Positions 36,531 to 45,290 of a stretch of DNA of 47,653 nt are shown one piece after another. The DNA is from an uncultured Mucilaginibacter sp. (GTDB lineage Bacteria > Bacteroidota > Bacteroidia > Sphingobacteriales > Sphingobacteriaceae): assembly GCA_913775265.1 (NCBI GenBank), contig CAJYJH010000015.1, forward strand, positions 1 through 47,653, given 5' to 3'. Every line of letters begins with the position of its first letter. The first letter of the stretch is position 1. A program made the position numbers and the translations under genes. The notes under the pieces are model-generated. The model saw only the letters and a program-made list of their open reading frames with translations, was not told the origin of the DNA and did not search any database.

Positions 36531-36558
36531 AAGTAGGAAAATACTTTCCTACTTTTTT
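36531..36558 (+). terminator. Hairpin terminator directly upstream of GH92
   Basis: Perfect 10-bp stem AAGTAGGAAA/TTTCCTACTT with a 4-base loop, running into six T. It fits the old terminator of the lost susD gene. It now lies 15 bp before the GH92 start codon, where it could also attenuate read-through. Confidence 0.75.
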
Positions 36559-36573
36559 CTTTCTTTGCCCTAA

Positions 36574-38625
36574 ATGAAAAAACTGTTTTCCACTATTGCT
36601 TTATCGCTATTCGCTGCTTTTGCCTCAGCGCAAAATGCTCAAAAGGTTAACGTATTCCTGGGTTCGTCCGGCGATCATGGCCAGATGTCGCCTGCTGCTT
36701 CATCGCCTTTTGGTATGCTGAGTGTCGGGCCGCAAACCTATCCCAAATTGCATATGGGTTATGAGCATAAAGCCAAAACATTTTTAGGTTTTACGCACAA
36801 CCGTTTTGAGGGGGTAGGTTGTCAGGGTAGTGGCGGTAATATATTAATTAAGCCCTTTACTGGCAATGATGCATCGGCATGCGTTTTAAATAAATCCACC
36901 GAAAGCGCAGGCCCAGGCTTTTATCAGGTAGCGTTTGCCAATCAAATAAAGGTCGATATTGCTGTAAACGGTAATGCCGGGGTAGAAGATTATACTTTTC
37001 CGGAAAACCAAAACAAAGGTTTTTTGATTGACCTGAGCCATACGCTTGCCAACAAGTTTGTAGCCGAAGAGCACCAAACAGAACCCGACGCCATCAGCGG
37101 TTGGATAGACTCTCGCACCACGTGTAATGTGGGTACGTATAGGGTATATTATGCCATCAAGTTTGGCGGTCCGGTAATTTTTAAATCAGCTGGCCAACAT
37201 CAATTTCAGGCGGATGTCAGTAATAATGCCACACATATACAAATTCATGTGGCCTTTTCAAGTGTGGATGTACTGCATGCCAAGGCTGCAATCAACAACA
37301 GTGGTTTACAATCTGTTAAGAACGCCGGTCAGAACGCTTGGAGTAGCCTTTTAAATAATGTTAGAGTAAAAGGTGATGTCGGGCGCCAAAAGTTATTCTA
37401 TTCGCTGCTATACCGCACTATGCAATCACCTTACCTGGTGTCAGAAAAAGACGGCAGCTATCGGGCAACTGATGGCAGCTTGCAGCACACCGGTGGGCAG
37501 GTTTACAATGGTTGGGCTATTTGGGACAACTATCGCACCCAATTACCTTTACTGGCACTGCTTTACCCGGATAAATACCAGTACATGGTTAACTCTATCG
37601 CCAGTATGTATAAGTATGGCAAAAAGGATTACGCCACCCAGCACGAACCATCTAATACGGTGCGCACCGAACATGCCATCGTTGTTTTATTGGATGCTTA
37701 CCGCAAAGGTTTTAAAGTAGATTTTAAAAGCATAGCTGATTCAATGGTAGCCGAAGCCGGCCGTTTAGATTTTGCTCATCCTGATAAGGCGCTTGAGTCG
37801 AGTTACGACATCTGGGCACTATCGGAGATCATGAAGATTATGGGCAAGACTGACCAGAGCGCCAAGTATCGCCAACAGGCATTGCAATACAAAGAATATT
37901 GGAACAAAGATTTTAAAGACCTGACCAAGCCCGATGTTGATCGTGTTTCGGCACGGGGCATGTACCAGGGAACCATCTGGCAATATCGCTGGCTGGTACC
38001 TTTTGACAATAAAGGATTGATTGAACTGGCAGGTGGAGAGAAAGAATATCTAAAGCAACTCAACGAATTTTTTGACAACGATTACTACAACCATGCCAAC
38101 GAGCCTGACATACAGGCGCCATTAATGTTTAATGCTACTTCGCAACCTTGGCGCTCACAGTATTTGGTGCAGAAATATGCGGTAGATACCGTAGTACAGT
38201 ATTATTTCAATGATAATAGCCGTGGCATAGATCCGTTTGTAGATGTAATCTATCAAAACAAGCCAGACACTTACATCCGTACCATGGATGACGATGCCGG
38301 GGCTATGTCGGCATGGTATGTTTTTGCGGCTACCGGTATTTTTCCGGCTTGCTCGGGCTGGCCTGTTTATTATTTAAGTGTACCACTGTTTAATGAAGTG
38401 CAGCTTACAACTGGCAAGCAGAATTTCACTGTTAAGGTGGCCAATTATGCACCTAATCGCCGGTACATACAATCAGTTACCTTAAACGGTAAGCCGTTAA
38501 ACCGCAATTGGCTCACTCAGCAGGAAATTATGAAAGGCGGAACGTTGGTTATAACTGCAGCTGATAAACCTAATCAAAACTTTGGCATCACCAACCAATG
38601 GATATCATCGGTTGATACGCAATAA
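36574..38625 (+). CDS. GH92 alpha-mannosidase family protein with Gln at the catalytic-acid position
   Basis: A 683-residue exported enzyme (signal peptide ending ASAQ). The N-terminal beta-sandwich has NVFLGSSGDHG, SPFGMLSVGPQT and GFTHNRFEGVGCQGSGG. The (alpha/alpha)6 domain has NEPDIQAPLMFN and DDDAGAMSAWYVF (D572-D574, catalytic base region), with CSGWPVYYLSVPLF near the end. In classical GH92 alpha-mannosidases the acid is the Glu of E-G-N-x-W-Q-Y; here the segment is YQGTIWQYRWLVP with Q465. From memory, a GH92 that uncaps mannose-1-phospho-6-mannose also has Gln there, because a phosphate leaving group needs no protonation. A GDPD phosphodiesterase follows 18 bp downstream. The family call is firm; the phosphomannan preference is inference. 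Confidence 0.9.
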   Translation: MKKLFSTIALSLFAAFASAQNAQKVNVFLGSSGDHGQMSPAASSPFGMLSVGPQTYPKLHMGYEHKAKTFLGFTHNRFEGVGCQGSGGNILIKPFTGNDASACVLNKSTESAGPGFYQVAFANQIKVDIAVNGNAGVEDYTFPENQNKGFLIDLSHTLANKFVAEEHQTEPDAISGWIDSRTTCNVGTYRVYYAIKFGGPVIFKSAGQHQFQADVSNNATHIQIHVAFSSVDVLHAKAAINNSGLQSVKNAGQNAWSSLLNNVRVKGDVGRQKLFYSLLYRTMQSPYLVSEKDGSYRATDGSLQHTGGQVYNGWAIWDNYRTQLPLLALLYPDKYQYMVNSIASMYKYGKKDYATQHEPSNTVRTEHAIVVLLDAYRKGFKVDFKSIADSMVAEAGRLDFAHPDKALESSYDIWALSEIMKIMGKTDQSAKYRQQALQYKEYWNKDFKDLTKPDVDRVSARGMYQGTIWQYRWLVPFDNKGLIELAGGEKEYLKQLNEFFDNDYYNHANEPDIQAPLMFNATSQPWRSQYLVQKYAVDTVVQYYFNDNSRGIDPFVDVIYQNKPDTYIRTMDDDAGAMSAWYVFAATGIFPACSGWPVYYLSVPLFNEVQLTTGKQNFTVKVANYAPNRRYIQSVTLNGKPLNRNWLTQQEIMKGGTLVITAADKPNQNFGITNQWISSVDTQ

Positions 38626-38643
38626 TTTATTCGTCCCTGATTT

Positions 38644-39507
38644 ATGAAAACTAAATTAATTTTGCCGATCCTCCTATTACAGGCATCTGCCTTTATTGCC
38701 AACGCACAGAAAAAAATTATGGTTGCTGCACACCGTGGCGACTGGCGCAACGCTCCCGAAAATTCGTTGTGGGCTTTTAAAAATGCTGCTGCTATGGGCG
38801 TTGATATTGTAGAGCTGGACTTGGCTAAAACCAAAGATGGCGTGATCGTTATCATGCACGACCAAACCATTGACCGTACCACCAATGGTAAAGGTGCCCC
38901 AGGCGATTTTACTTATGATGAGATACAAAAATTCGGTTTGCGCAATGGCCTTGGCCGTGTAACTGGTAATCATATCCCTACCCTTAAAGAAGTGATGCTT
39001 GCGCTTAAAGGCAAAAAGGTAATGGTTAACCTGGATAAAAGTTATCCTTATTATCATGAGGCTTTTGCCGTGTTAAAAGAGACCGGAACTATAAAACAAG
39101 CTATTTTTCAAGCAGAGGTTACTTATACTCAATTAAAAGACAAATACCCTACGCTGATTGATAACATCATCTACATGCCTATTGTTAATTTGGATAAACC
39201 TGAGGCCCGGCAAACCATTACAGATTACCTGAGAAACATGAAGCCTTATGCTTTTGAGTGTAATTTTAAACAAGATACCTCATCTATCCTGAAAGATAAT
39301 AAATTCATCACTCGTACCGGTGCAAAACTGTGGTATAACTCTCTGTGGGCTTCACTCAATGCAGGGCACGAGGACGACTTAGCTGTTGAACAAGGGAATA
39401 CAAAAGACAGCTGTAATTGGCTAATCGCTCATGGTGTCACCATTTTGCAAACCGACCGCCCTAAACAAATGCTGCAATATTTTAAAGAAAGAAAAGAGCA
39501 TCAGTAA
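38644..39507 (+). CDS. GDPD-family phosphodiesterase, exported
   Basis: A 287-residue glycerophosphodiester-phosphodiesterase-type TIM barrel with signal peptide (1-22, ending ANAQ). Motifs are AAHRGDWRNAPENS (H30, R31), VELDLAKTKDG (E57, D59) and the catalytic H72 in IMHDQTIDRTTNG. The C-terminus GVTILQTDRPKQML is typical. Such enzymes split glycerophosphodiesters or related phosphodiesters with a metal ion. The gene is co-transcribed with the Gln-variant GH92 and followed by a terminator, so these two genes form a unit of their own. A glycan phosphodiester substrate is possible; ordinary glycerophosphodiester scavenging is the alternative. Confidence 0.9.
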   Translation: MKTKLILPILLLQASAFIANAQKKIMVAAHRGDWRNAPENSLWAFKNAAAMGVDIVELDLAKTKDGVIVIMHDQTIDRTTNGKGAPGDFTYDEIQKFGLRNGLGRVTGNHIPTLKEVMLALKGKKVMVNLDKSYPYYHEAFAVLKETGTIKQAIFQAEVTYTQLKDKYPTLIDNIIYMPIVNLDKPEARQTITDYLRNMKPYAFECNFKQDTSSILKDNKFITRTGAKLWYNSLWASLNAGHEDDLAVEQGNTKDSCNWLIAHGVTILQTDRPKQMLQYFKERKEHQ

Positions 39508-39540
39508 TTAATATTGTTTACTCGTGCTATTATAATTATG

Positions 39541-39573
39541 AAAAGGCGTTTCTAATAATGGAAACGCCTTTTT
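39541..39573 (+). terminator. Terminator of the GH92-GDPD unit
   Basis: Perfect 12-bp stem AAAAGGCGTTTC/GAAACGCCTTTT with an 8-base loop and trailing T, 34 bp after the GDPD stop. Confidence 0.9.
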
Positions 39574-39787
39574 ATGCTTTTTATGGTAAGGTCTGCTTTT
39601 GATTTTAATAAGTGCTGAAAATTAAAGCGATAGATAATTTAACTATTAGTGTAACCCTATTATTACAGAAAGCGTCTCTAAAAATATAGTGGTTATATGT
39701 AGCTTAACATCACAATTTTGCACAACTCTTATGAGTTACGCAATCTGATAATAAAAAGTCTGCAATCTTTTTAAAAATTTAAAAAAG

Positions 39788-39819
39788 TTTGCTTTGTTAT
39801 CAGAAATAAACTAAATATG
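39788..39819 (+). promoter_or_regulatory. Probable promoter of the ROK-GH29-GH2-nagB unit
   Basis: TTTG (39788-39791), a 20-bp spacer and TAAATATG (39812-39819), one base off the TAnnTTTG box, ending 23 bp before the ATG at 39843. Confidence 0.4.
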
Positions 39820-39842
39820 TAAATCTTTAATTTTCTTACTCA

Positions 39843-41054
39843 ATGTCGCAAAACATATCTGCTTTGGTAAATAACGCCAAGGCGATTAAATGTCTATACT
39901 ATAATGAAGCGCTGTCAAGTTCTGATATAAGCAATTATATAGGGAAAAGCATCCCGCATGCCATCAAAGTACTAAACGAGTTAATTAAAGAGGGGTATGT
40001 GATCGAGAAGGGTTATGCCAGTTCGAGCGGTGGCCGTAAGCCTTTACAGTACTCGCTGATACCCGATACGCACTATATTGTATCAGTAGCCATCAGCCAG
40101 TTTTATATCCAGATTGGTATACTGGATATGAACAACCGTTTTGTGGCCGACATTGTGCAGCACGAGCTGGAGTTAGATGATTTGAAGGTTGATAATCTGA
40201 TTGCCGAGATCGAGAAATATATTACGCAGTCGGGTATTGACAGCAGCAAAATATTGGGTGTTGGTGTAACTATGCCCGGATTCATCGATCCGGTAAAAGG
40301 TATTAATTATACTCACCTGGATTGCAAAGATGTATCGCTGGTAGATTATATGCAGCAGGCTCTTTCACTACCCGTTTTTATCGAAAACGATTCGACAGCC
40401 ATTGCCTTGGGCGAGCAAAAATTCGGAGCCGCTATGTATCAAGATGATGCCATGGTCATAAATCTCGGTTGGGGTATAGGTTTGGGCATGATTGTAAACG
40501 GCGAAATTTTTAGAGGGCACAGCGGTTTGGCCGGAGAGTTTAGTCACATCCCCTTAATTAAAAATGGCAAGCTTTGTAAATGCGGCAAGCATGGTTGCTT
40601 AGAAACAGAGGCATCGCTCATTGCTATCATCTCTAAAGCCAACGAAGAAATTGCTCAGGGGCAGCGCAGTAGTTTGGCTAACTATGAAACTATTGATGCA
40701 GATGCCATCATAAACGAAGCGGTAAAGGGCGACAGGCTTTCCGTAAAATTAATCTCCGAAGCGGCATACCACATCGGCCAGTGCCTGGCTATTCTCATTC
40801 ATATCATGAATCCGGCCATTATCATATTTAGTGGTAAGGCCAGCGTGATAGGCAGGCTGTGGATGGCACCTATACAGCAGGCTATCAACGAACATTGCAT
40901 ACCGCGTTTAGCGGCATATACTGAGCTGGTTATCTCTAATTTAAATAGCAATGCGCAATTAATAGGCGGCGCAGTACTGGTGGTAGAAAGTATTGGCAAA
41001 TTGCTGAGCGATAAGATTGAAGCATTAAATAAGGAACTGGATATTAATCAATAA
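39843..41054 (+). CDS. ROK-family transcriptional regulator (NagC/Mlc-like)
   Basis: A 403-residue protein. An N-terminal winged HTH (about 10-75; SSSDISNYIGKSIPHAIKVL) precedes a ROK sugar-kinase-like domain with FIENDSTAIALGE and FRGHSGLAGEFSHI, and zinc ligands H235 and C245/C247/C252 in LCKCGKHGCLE. The phosphate-binding DxGxT of true ROK kinases is not evident at the domain start (SVAISQFYIQIGILD), so it is a regulator, not a kinase. It likely responds to a sugar such as GlcNAc or its phosphate and controls the GH29-GH2-nagB genes that follow 9 bp downstream. It may also control GH125. Confidence 0.9.
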   Translation: MSQNISALVNNAKAIKCLYYNEALSSSDISNYIGKSIPHAIKVLNELIKEGYVIEKGYASSSGGRKPLQYSLIPDTHYIVSVAISQFYIQIGILDMNNRFVADIVQHELELDDLKVDNLIAEIEKYITQSGIDSSKILGVGVTMPGFIDPVKGINYTHLDCKDVSLVDYMQQALSLPVFIENDSTAIALGEQKFGAAMYQDDAMVINLGWGIGLGMIVNGEIFRGHSGLAGEFSHIPLIKNGKLCKCGKHGCLETEASLIAIISKANEEIAQGQRSSLANYETIDADAIINEAVKGDRLSVKLISEAAYHIGQCLAILIHIMNPAIIIFSGKASVIGRLWMAPIQQAINEHCIPRLAAYTELVISNLNSNAQLIGGAVLVVESIGKLLSDKIEALNKELDINQ

Positions 41055-41063
41055 TATAAATTA

Positions 41064-42527
41064 ATGGCGATACAAATGCACGGCAAGCGGTTAACTAAGG
41101 CACTCATCTTATCAGCTTTGCTGTTTGCCGGCCACGCTAAAGCGCAGGTACACGAAAACTCAAAAAAATACGAAGCCCCAACAGATCCGGCGGTACAAAC
41201 TAAGCTTGCAAACTGGCAAGACCTTAAGTTTGGTTTGTTTATGCACTGGGGTACCTACTCGCAATGGGGCGTAGTAGAGAGCTGGAGCATTTGCCCGGAA
41301 GATGAAGGATGGACCCAGCGCAAAGGCCCGTACAGTGCCACTTATAATGGGTACAAACAGGCTTACGAAAACTTGCAGAAAACTTTTAATCCTGTTAAGT
41401 TTAACCCCGAAAAATGGGTAACGGCCGCTAAAAATGCCGGGATGAAATATGTGGTATTTACCACTAAGCACCACGATGGTTTTGCAATGTTCGATACTAA
41501 GCAGTCCGACTACAAAATCACCGATCCTAAATCGCCGTTTGCTACCAATCCACGGGCAAACGTTACCAAGGAAATTTTTAACGCCTTTAGGAAAGAGAAC
41601 TTCATGATTGGTGCTTACTTCTCAAAGCCCGACTGGCATTCGCCTGATTACTGGTGGCCATATTTTCCGCCTAAAGATCGTAACGTAAATTACGATCCGG
41701 CCAAATATCCCGAGCGTTGGAACAAGTTTAAAGATTTTACTTACAACCAGATACATGAGTTGATGACCGGTTACGGTAGCGTAGATATTTTGTGGTTGGA
41801 CGGCGGATGGGTAAGGCCCAAATCAACCATTGATACTGCTATTGATTGGCAGCGCGGCATCAAATTTAACCAGGATATTGACATGCCTAAAATTGCGGCC
41901 ATGGCTCGCAAGCATCAACCGGGCTTAATTGTGGTAGACCGCACCGTGCCTGGACAGTACGAAAACTACACCACGCCTGAGCAGCAGGTACCCGATAAGC
42001 CCGAAGGTTTCCCGTGGGAGAGCTGTATCACTATGGGCAACTCGTGGAGCTATGTTCCGGGTGATACTTATAAATCAACCCACGATATTGTGCAGCTGTT
42101 AGTGAAGATCGTATCGCGCGGTGGTAACCTGCTGATGAATATCGGCCCTGGTCCGGATGGAGACTGGGACCCGGAAGCTTATAAGCGTTTGGCTGGTATT
42201 GGCGCCTGGATGAAAATTAATGGTGAGGGCATCTATAATTCACAAGCCATAGCACCTTACTCAGAGAAAAATGTGTTTTACACACAGGCCAAAAATAAAT
42301 CGGCAGTATATGCTTTTGTATTGGGAGATAATGACGACGTAAAACTACCGGCTATACTGGAGTTCAACATCAACAATGGTAAAAAGCTGAAAAAAGTAAG
42401 CTTATTAGGTTCATCACAAAAAGTACAATGGCAGCAAAATAACGGTACTGTTAAGGTAACTGTGCCTGCAAGCCTTCGCGATGCAGGCGGTTTAAAACAG
42501 GCTGCTACCTTTAAACTGGCTTATTAA
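41064..42527 (+). CDS. GH29 alpha-L-fucosidase, exported
   Basis: A 487-residue retaining alpha-fucosidase with a signal peptide ending HAKAQ. The barrel shows FGLFMHWGTYSQWG, KYVVFTTKHHDGFAMF and the nucleophile D246 in ILWLDGGW, followed by SRGGNLLMNIGPGPDG. A C-terminal beta domain follows. The acid/base cannot be fixed by eye because it varies in GH29. It would remove terminal fucose, for example core or antennary fucose of N-glycans, before the mannose core is attacked. ATG 41064 was chosen; ATG 41076 is an alternative. Confidence 0.94.
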   Translation: MAIQMHGKRLTKALILSALLFAGHAKAQVHENSKKYEAPTDPAVQTKLANWQDLKFGLFMHWGTYSQWGVVESWSICPEDEGWTQRKGPYSATYNGYKQAYENLQKTFNPVKFNPEKWVTAAKNAGMKYVVFTTKHHDGFAMFDTKQSDYKITDPKSPFATNPRANVTKEIFNAFRKENFMIGAYFSKPDWHSPDYWWPYFPPKDRNVNYDPAKYPERWNKFKDFTYNQIHELMTGYGSVDILWLDGGWVRPKSTIDTAIDWQRGIKFNQDIDMPKIAAMARKHQPGLIVVDRTVPGQYENYTTPEQQVPDKPEGFPWESCITMGNSWSYVPGDTYKSTHDIVQLLVKIVSRGGNLLMNIGPGPDGDWDPEAYKRLAGIGAWMKINGEGIYNSQAIAPYSEKNVFYTQAKNKSAVYAFVLGDNDDVKLPAILEFNINNGKKLKKVSLLGSSQKVQWQQNNGTVKVTVPASLRDAGGLKQAATFKLAY

Positions 42528-42577
42528 TATACTAATTAAAAACATTCAACATCAATTACATCGCACAGAATAGAAAT

Positions 42578-45250
42578 ATGCATTATTTAACCTCCCGACA
42601 TCAACAATATAAAAAAACGATACTTACCGCTGTAGCCTATTTGGGTTTACTGCTTACTGCCAAAGCACAAACTTCGGTTGAGCTGAATAGCGGTTGGAAA
42701 TGTGCTGAAATTAAAGAAGTGAATGTTGACGGAACTGCTATTTCTAAAGCCAACTATAATGTTTCTGCGTGGATGCCGGCTACTGTGCCAGGAACTGTAC
42801 TGACCACCTTGCTGAACAACAACAAGGTGCCCGACCCATTTTACGGCATGAACAACGAGCGGATTAAAGACATCTTTTATACCGGTCGCGATTACTACAC
42901 CTACTGGTTTGTTAACAATTTTAAAGCTGCAACGCCACAAAATGGTGGTCAGGTTTATTTAAACCTGCGTGGCATTAATTATAGTTGTGATGTTTTTGTA
43001 AACGGACGAAAACTTAATCCCAAAACACACTACGGTATGTTTTTGCGCCAGTCGTACAACATTACCTCCGTGCTTGATAAATCGGGCAATAACCGGTTGG
43101 CTGTGGTAGTATATCCACCCGATCCGGTGGGCAAACCTAATGGAGGGCAAGGTGGTGATGGCCGTATAGGCAAAAACGTAGGCCTGCAATACACTGCCGG
43201 TTGGGATTGGATACAGCCTATGCGCGATCGTAATACCGGTATATGGGATAAAGTTACTATTCAAACTACGGGTAAAATAAAAATTAGTAACCCGCATGTG
43301 GTTACGCTGGTACCCGGTGTGCGTAAAGTAGGAGGAGTGCAGCAGCCGGCTATCATTAAAGCCTCTGCCGAATTGCAAAATCCAATGCCTACGCCTGTTA
43401 GTGGTACACTACAATATACCATCAACGGTAACCGTGTTAATCAGAAATTAACCCTTAAAGCCAGTTCAACAACCGAAGTTAACCTGGCGGATGTGGTACT
43501 GAAAAATCCGATTTTGTGGTGGCCCAGCGGATATGGTGATGCTCATTTATACCCTTCGCAGATACAGTTTATAACCAGCGATAATAAGGTATCCGACCAG
43601 CAAAATATCAATGTTGGCGTTCGCGAAATACAAACCAGTTGGAACAGCCACACCAACAGCCGCGAAATTGCGGTTAATGGTCAAAAGATATTCATCAAAG
43701 GCGGTAACTGGATTATTTCGGACGCTATGCTGCGCTTTACTGATGCACGCTACGACGCGGAGGTTCGCTTCCATAAAGATATGAACCTGAATCTCATCCG
43801 GATTTGGGGTGGAGCTATTGTAGAGCGACCTGAGTTTTATAATGCCTGTGATAAATACGGTATGCTGGTATTTCAGGATTTTTGGATGTCGGGCGATGCC
43901 GATGGTAAGTGGCTCGATCCGCTTAAAGCAGAAGATCAGTGGACCCGCCGTAAATACCCGGACAATCATCAATTATTCCTGCGGTCGGCTGCCGACCAAA
44001 TTAAGTTGGTTCGTAACCATCCGTCGTTAGCTATTTGGTGTGGTGGTAACGAGATTACCCCTCCCGAGGATATTCTGCTACCATTGCGCGATTCGATCAT
44101 CCCGAAACTGGATGGAACCCGCTGGTTTGTAGAGTATTCTAACTCTGATAAAATGTCGTTGAATACATTGGGTGGTAATGGCGACGGCCCTTACGGTATA
44201 CAGCCGCTATCAACATTCTGGCAAACCCGCACGTTTCCGTTTAACACGGAAATTGGTTCGGTTGGTGTAAGCGATTACGAATCACTGAAGCGTTTCATCC
44301 CCGAAAAAAACATGGTGGCGCCTCAATACTCAGCCGAAAAAAATACTTCGAAAGTAGATTCTGTTTGGGATTACCATAAGTACATTGGCTATGATGCCTC
44401 TATTGAGCCTTACGGAAAAGCTAAAGATGCCGAAGATTTTGCCACCAAAGCACAGTTGGTTAACTACGACCAATATCGTGCTCTGATGGAAGGTTTCAGT
44501 TCGCACATGTGGGATTGGTATACCGGTGTCATCATCTGGAAAACTCAAAATCCATGGACGGCCATGCGTGGGCAGATGTATGATTATTATTTAGATCCTA
44601 ACGCTTGTTTATATGGTTTACACAGTGGGAGCGAGCCATTGCATGGCATGTATAACCCGATCACAGGCACAGTAGGTGTAGTAAACAACACCTTTGAAAC
44701 TAAGCGCGATTTAATGCTGGTGGTAAAAACTCACAACATGAAAGGTGTTGACAGCTTAATCACTCAAGTGTTTATAGAGATACAGCCATCATCAAGCAAA
44801 AACTTTTTACCTATCAAAACCACAATTGATAAATTGGCTAAAGAGGAGGGTACCTTCTTAACTATACAGTTGTTGGACGTTAATAAAAACGTAGTAAGCA
44901 GCAATATTTACTGGCTGCCCGATGCAGAGGGTAATTATTCCGGTTTAAAACGCATGCCGGCTTCACAGCTTAAAGTTAGCAGTAAACGCATCAATGCAGG
45001 TAAGGTAGAGGTTACGTTAACTAACCCGGCCAAAGCACCGGTAGCATTTTTCAACCGGCTGTCGTTGATAAATAGTGCGACCAAAAAAAGGGTTTTACCG
45101 GTTTTTTATTCCGATAATTACGTCTCGGTTTTGCCGGGCGAACAGCGCAAGATCATTTTAGATTACGAATCAAAAGATGCCGGCCAGCAAAACATGCTGT
45201 CGGTAAGCGGCTGGAATTTCTCAGAGCAATTGTTGCCTATAGCCAACTAA
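42578..45250 (+). CDS. GH2 beta-mannosidase / exo-beta-glucosaminidase-type enzyme, exported
   Basis: An 890-residue GH2 enzyme with a signal peptide ending TAKAQ. It has the extended architecture of the beta-mannosidase/CsxA branch: jelly roll (VPGTVLTTLLNNNKVPDPFY; RDYYTYWFVNNF), Ig-like domains, and a barrel with FIKGGNWIISDAMLRF and LIRIWGGAIVERPEFYNACD. The acid/base is E492 in WCGGNEITP and the nucleophile is E558 in FNTEIGS. C-terminal Ig-like domains follow. Within a mannose/GlcNAc locus an exo-beta-mannosidase or mannosylglycoprotein endo-beta-mannosidase role (Man-beta-1,4-GlcNAc of the N-glycan core) is attractive; exo-beta-glucosaminidase is the main alternative. Confidence 0.87.
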   Translation: MHYLTSRHQQYKKTILTAVAYLGLLLTAKAQTSVELNSGWKCAEIKEVNVDGTAISKANYNVSAWMPATVPGTVLTTLLNNNKVPDPFYGMNNERIKDIFYTGRDYYTYWFVNNFKAATPQNGGQVYLNLRGINYSCDVFVNGRKLNPKTHYGMFLRQSYNITSVLDKSGNNRLAVVVYPPDPVGKPNGGQGGDGRIGKNVGLQYTAGWDWIQPMRDRNTGIWDKVTIQTTGKIKISNPHVVTLVPGVRKVGGVQQPAIIKASAELQNPMPTPVSGTLQYTINGNRVNQKLTLKASSTTEVNLADVVLKNPILWWPSGYGDAHLYPSQIQFITSDNKVSDQQNINVGVREIQTSWNSHTNSREIAVNGQKIFIKGGNWIISDAMLRFTDARYDAEVRFHKDMNLNLIRIWGGAIVERPEFYNACDKYGMLVFQDFWMSGDADGKWLDPLKAEDQWTRRKYPDNHQLFLRSAADQIKLVRNHPSLAIWCGGNEITPPEDILLPLRDSIIPKLDGTRWFVEYSNSDKMSLNTLGGNGDGPYGIQPLSTFWQTRTFPFNTEIGSVGVSDYESLKRFIPEKNMVAPQYSAEKNTSKVDSVWDYHKYIGYDASIEPYGKAKDAEDFATKAQLVNYDQYRALMEGFSSHMWDWYTGVIIWKTQNPWTAMRGQMYDYYLDPNACLYGLHSGSEPLHGMYNPITGTVGVVNNTFETKRDLMLVVKTHNMKGVDSLITQVFIEIQPSSSKNFLPIKTTIDKLAKEEGTFLTIQLLDVNKNVVSSNIYWLPDAEGNYSGLKRMPASQLKVSSKRINAGKVEVTLTNPAKAPVAFFNRLSLINSATKKRVLPVFYSDNYVSVLPGEQRKIILDYESKDAGQQNMLSVSGWNFSEQLLPIAN

Positions 45251-45290
45251 TTAATTACATGCATTCAACTTATCAGATATACGATTTTAT

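Larger units (their letters stand above)
39508..39842. other. Intergenic region between GDPD and ROK genes
   Basis: Contains the terminator at 39541 and the ROK gene promoter at 39788. Otherwise AT-rich with no gene seen. Confidence 0.55.

Noticed and set aside
36335..36577. 80-codon frame across the GH92 leader
   Set aside because: It runs out of frame over the SusD relic and the terminator hairpin into the GH92 start and has no protein-like features.
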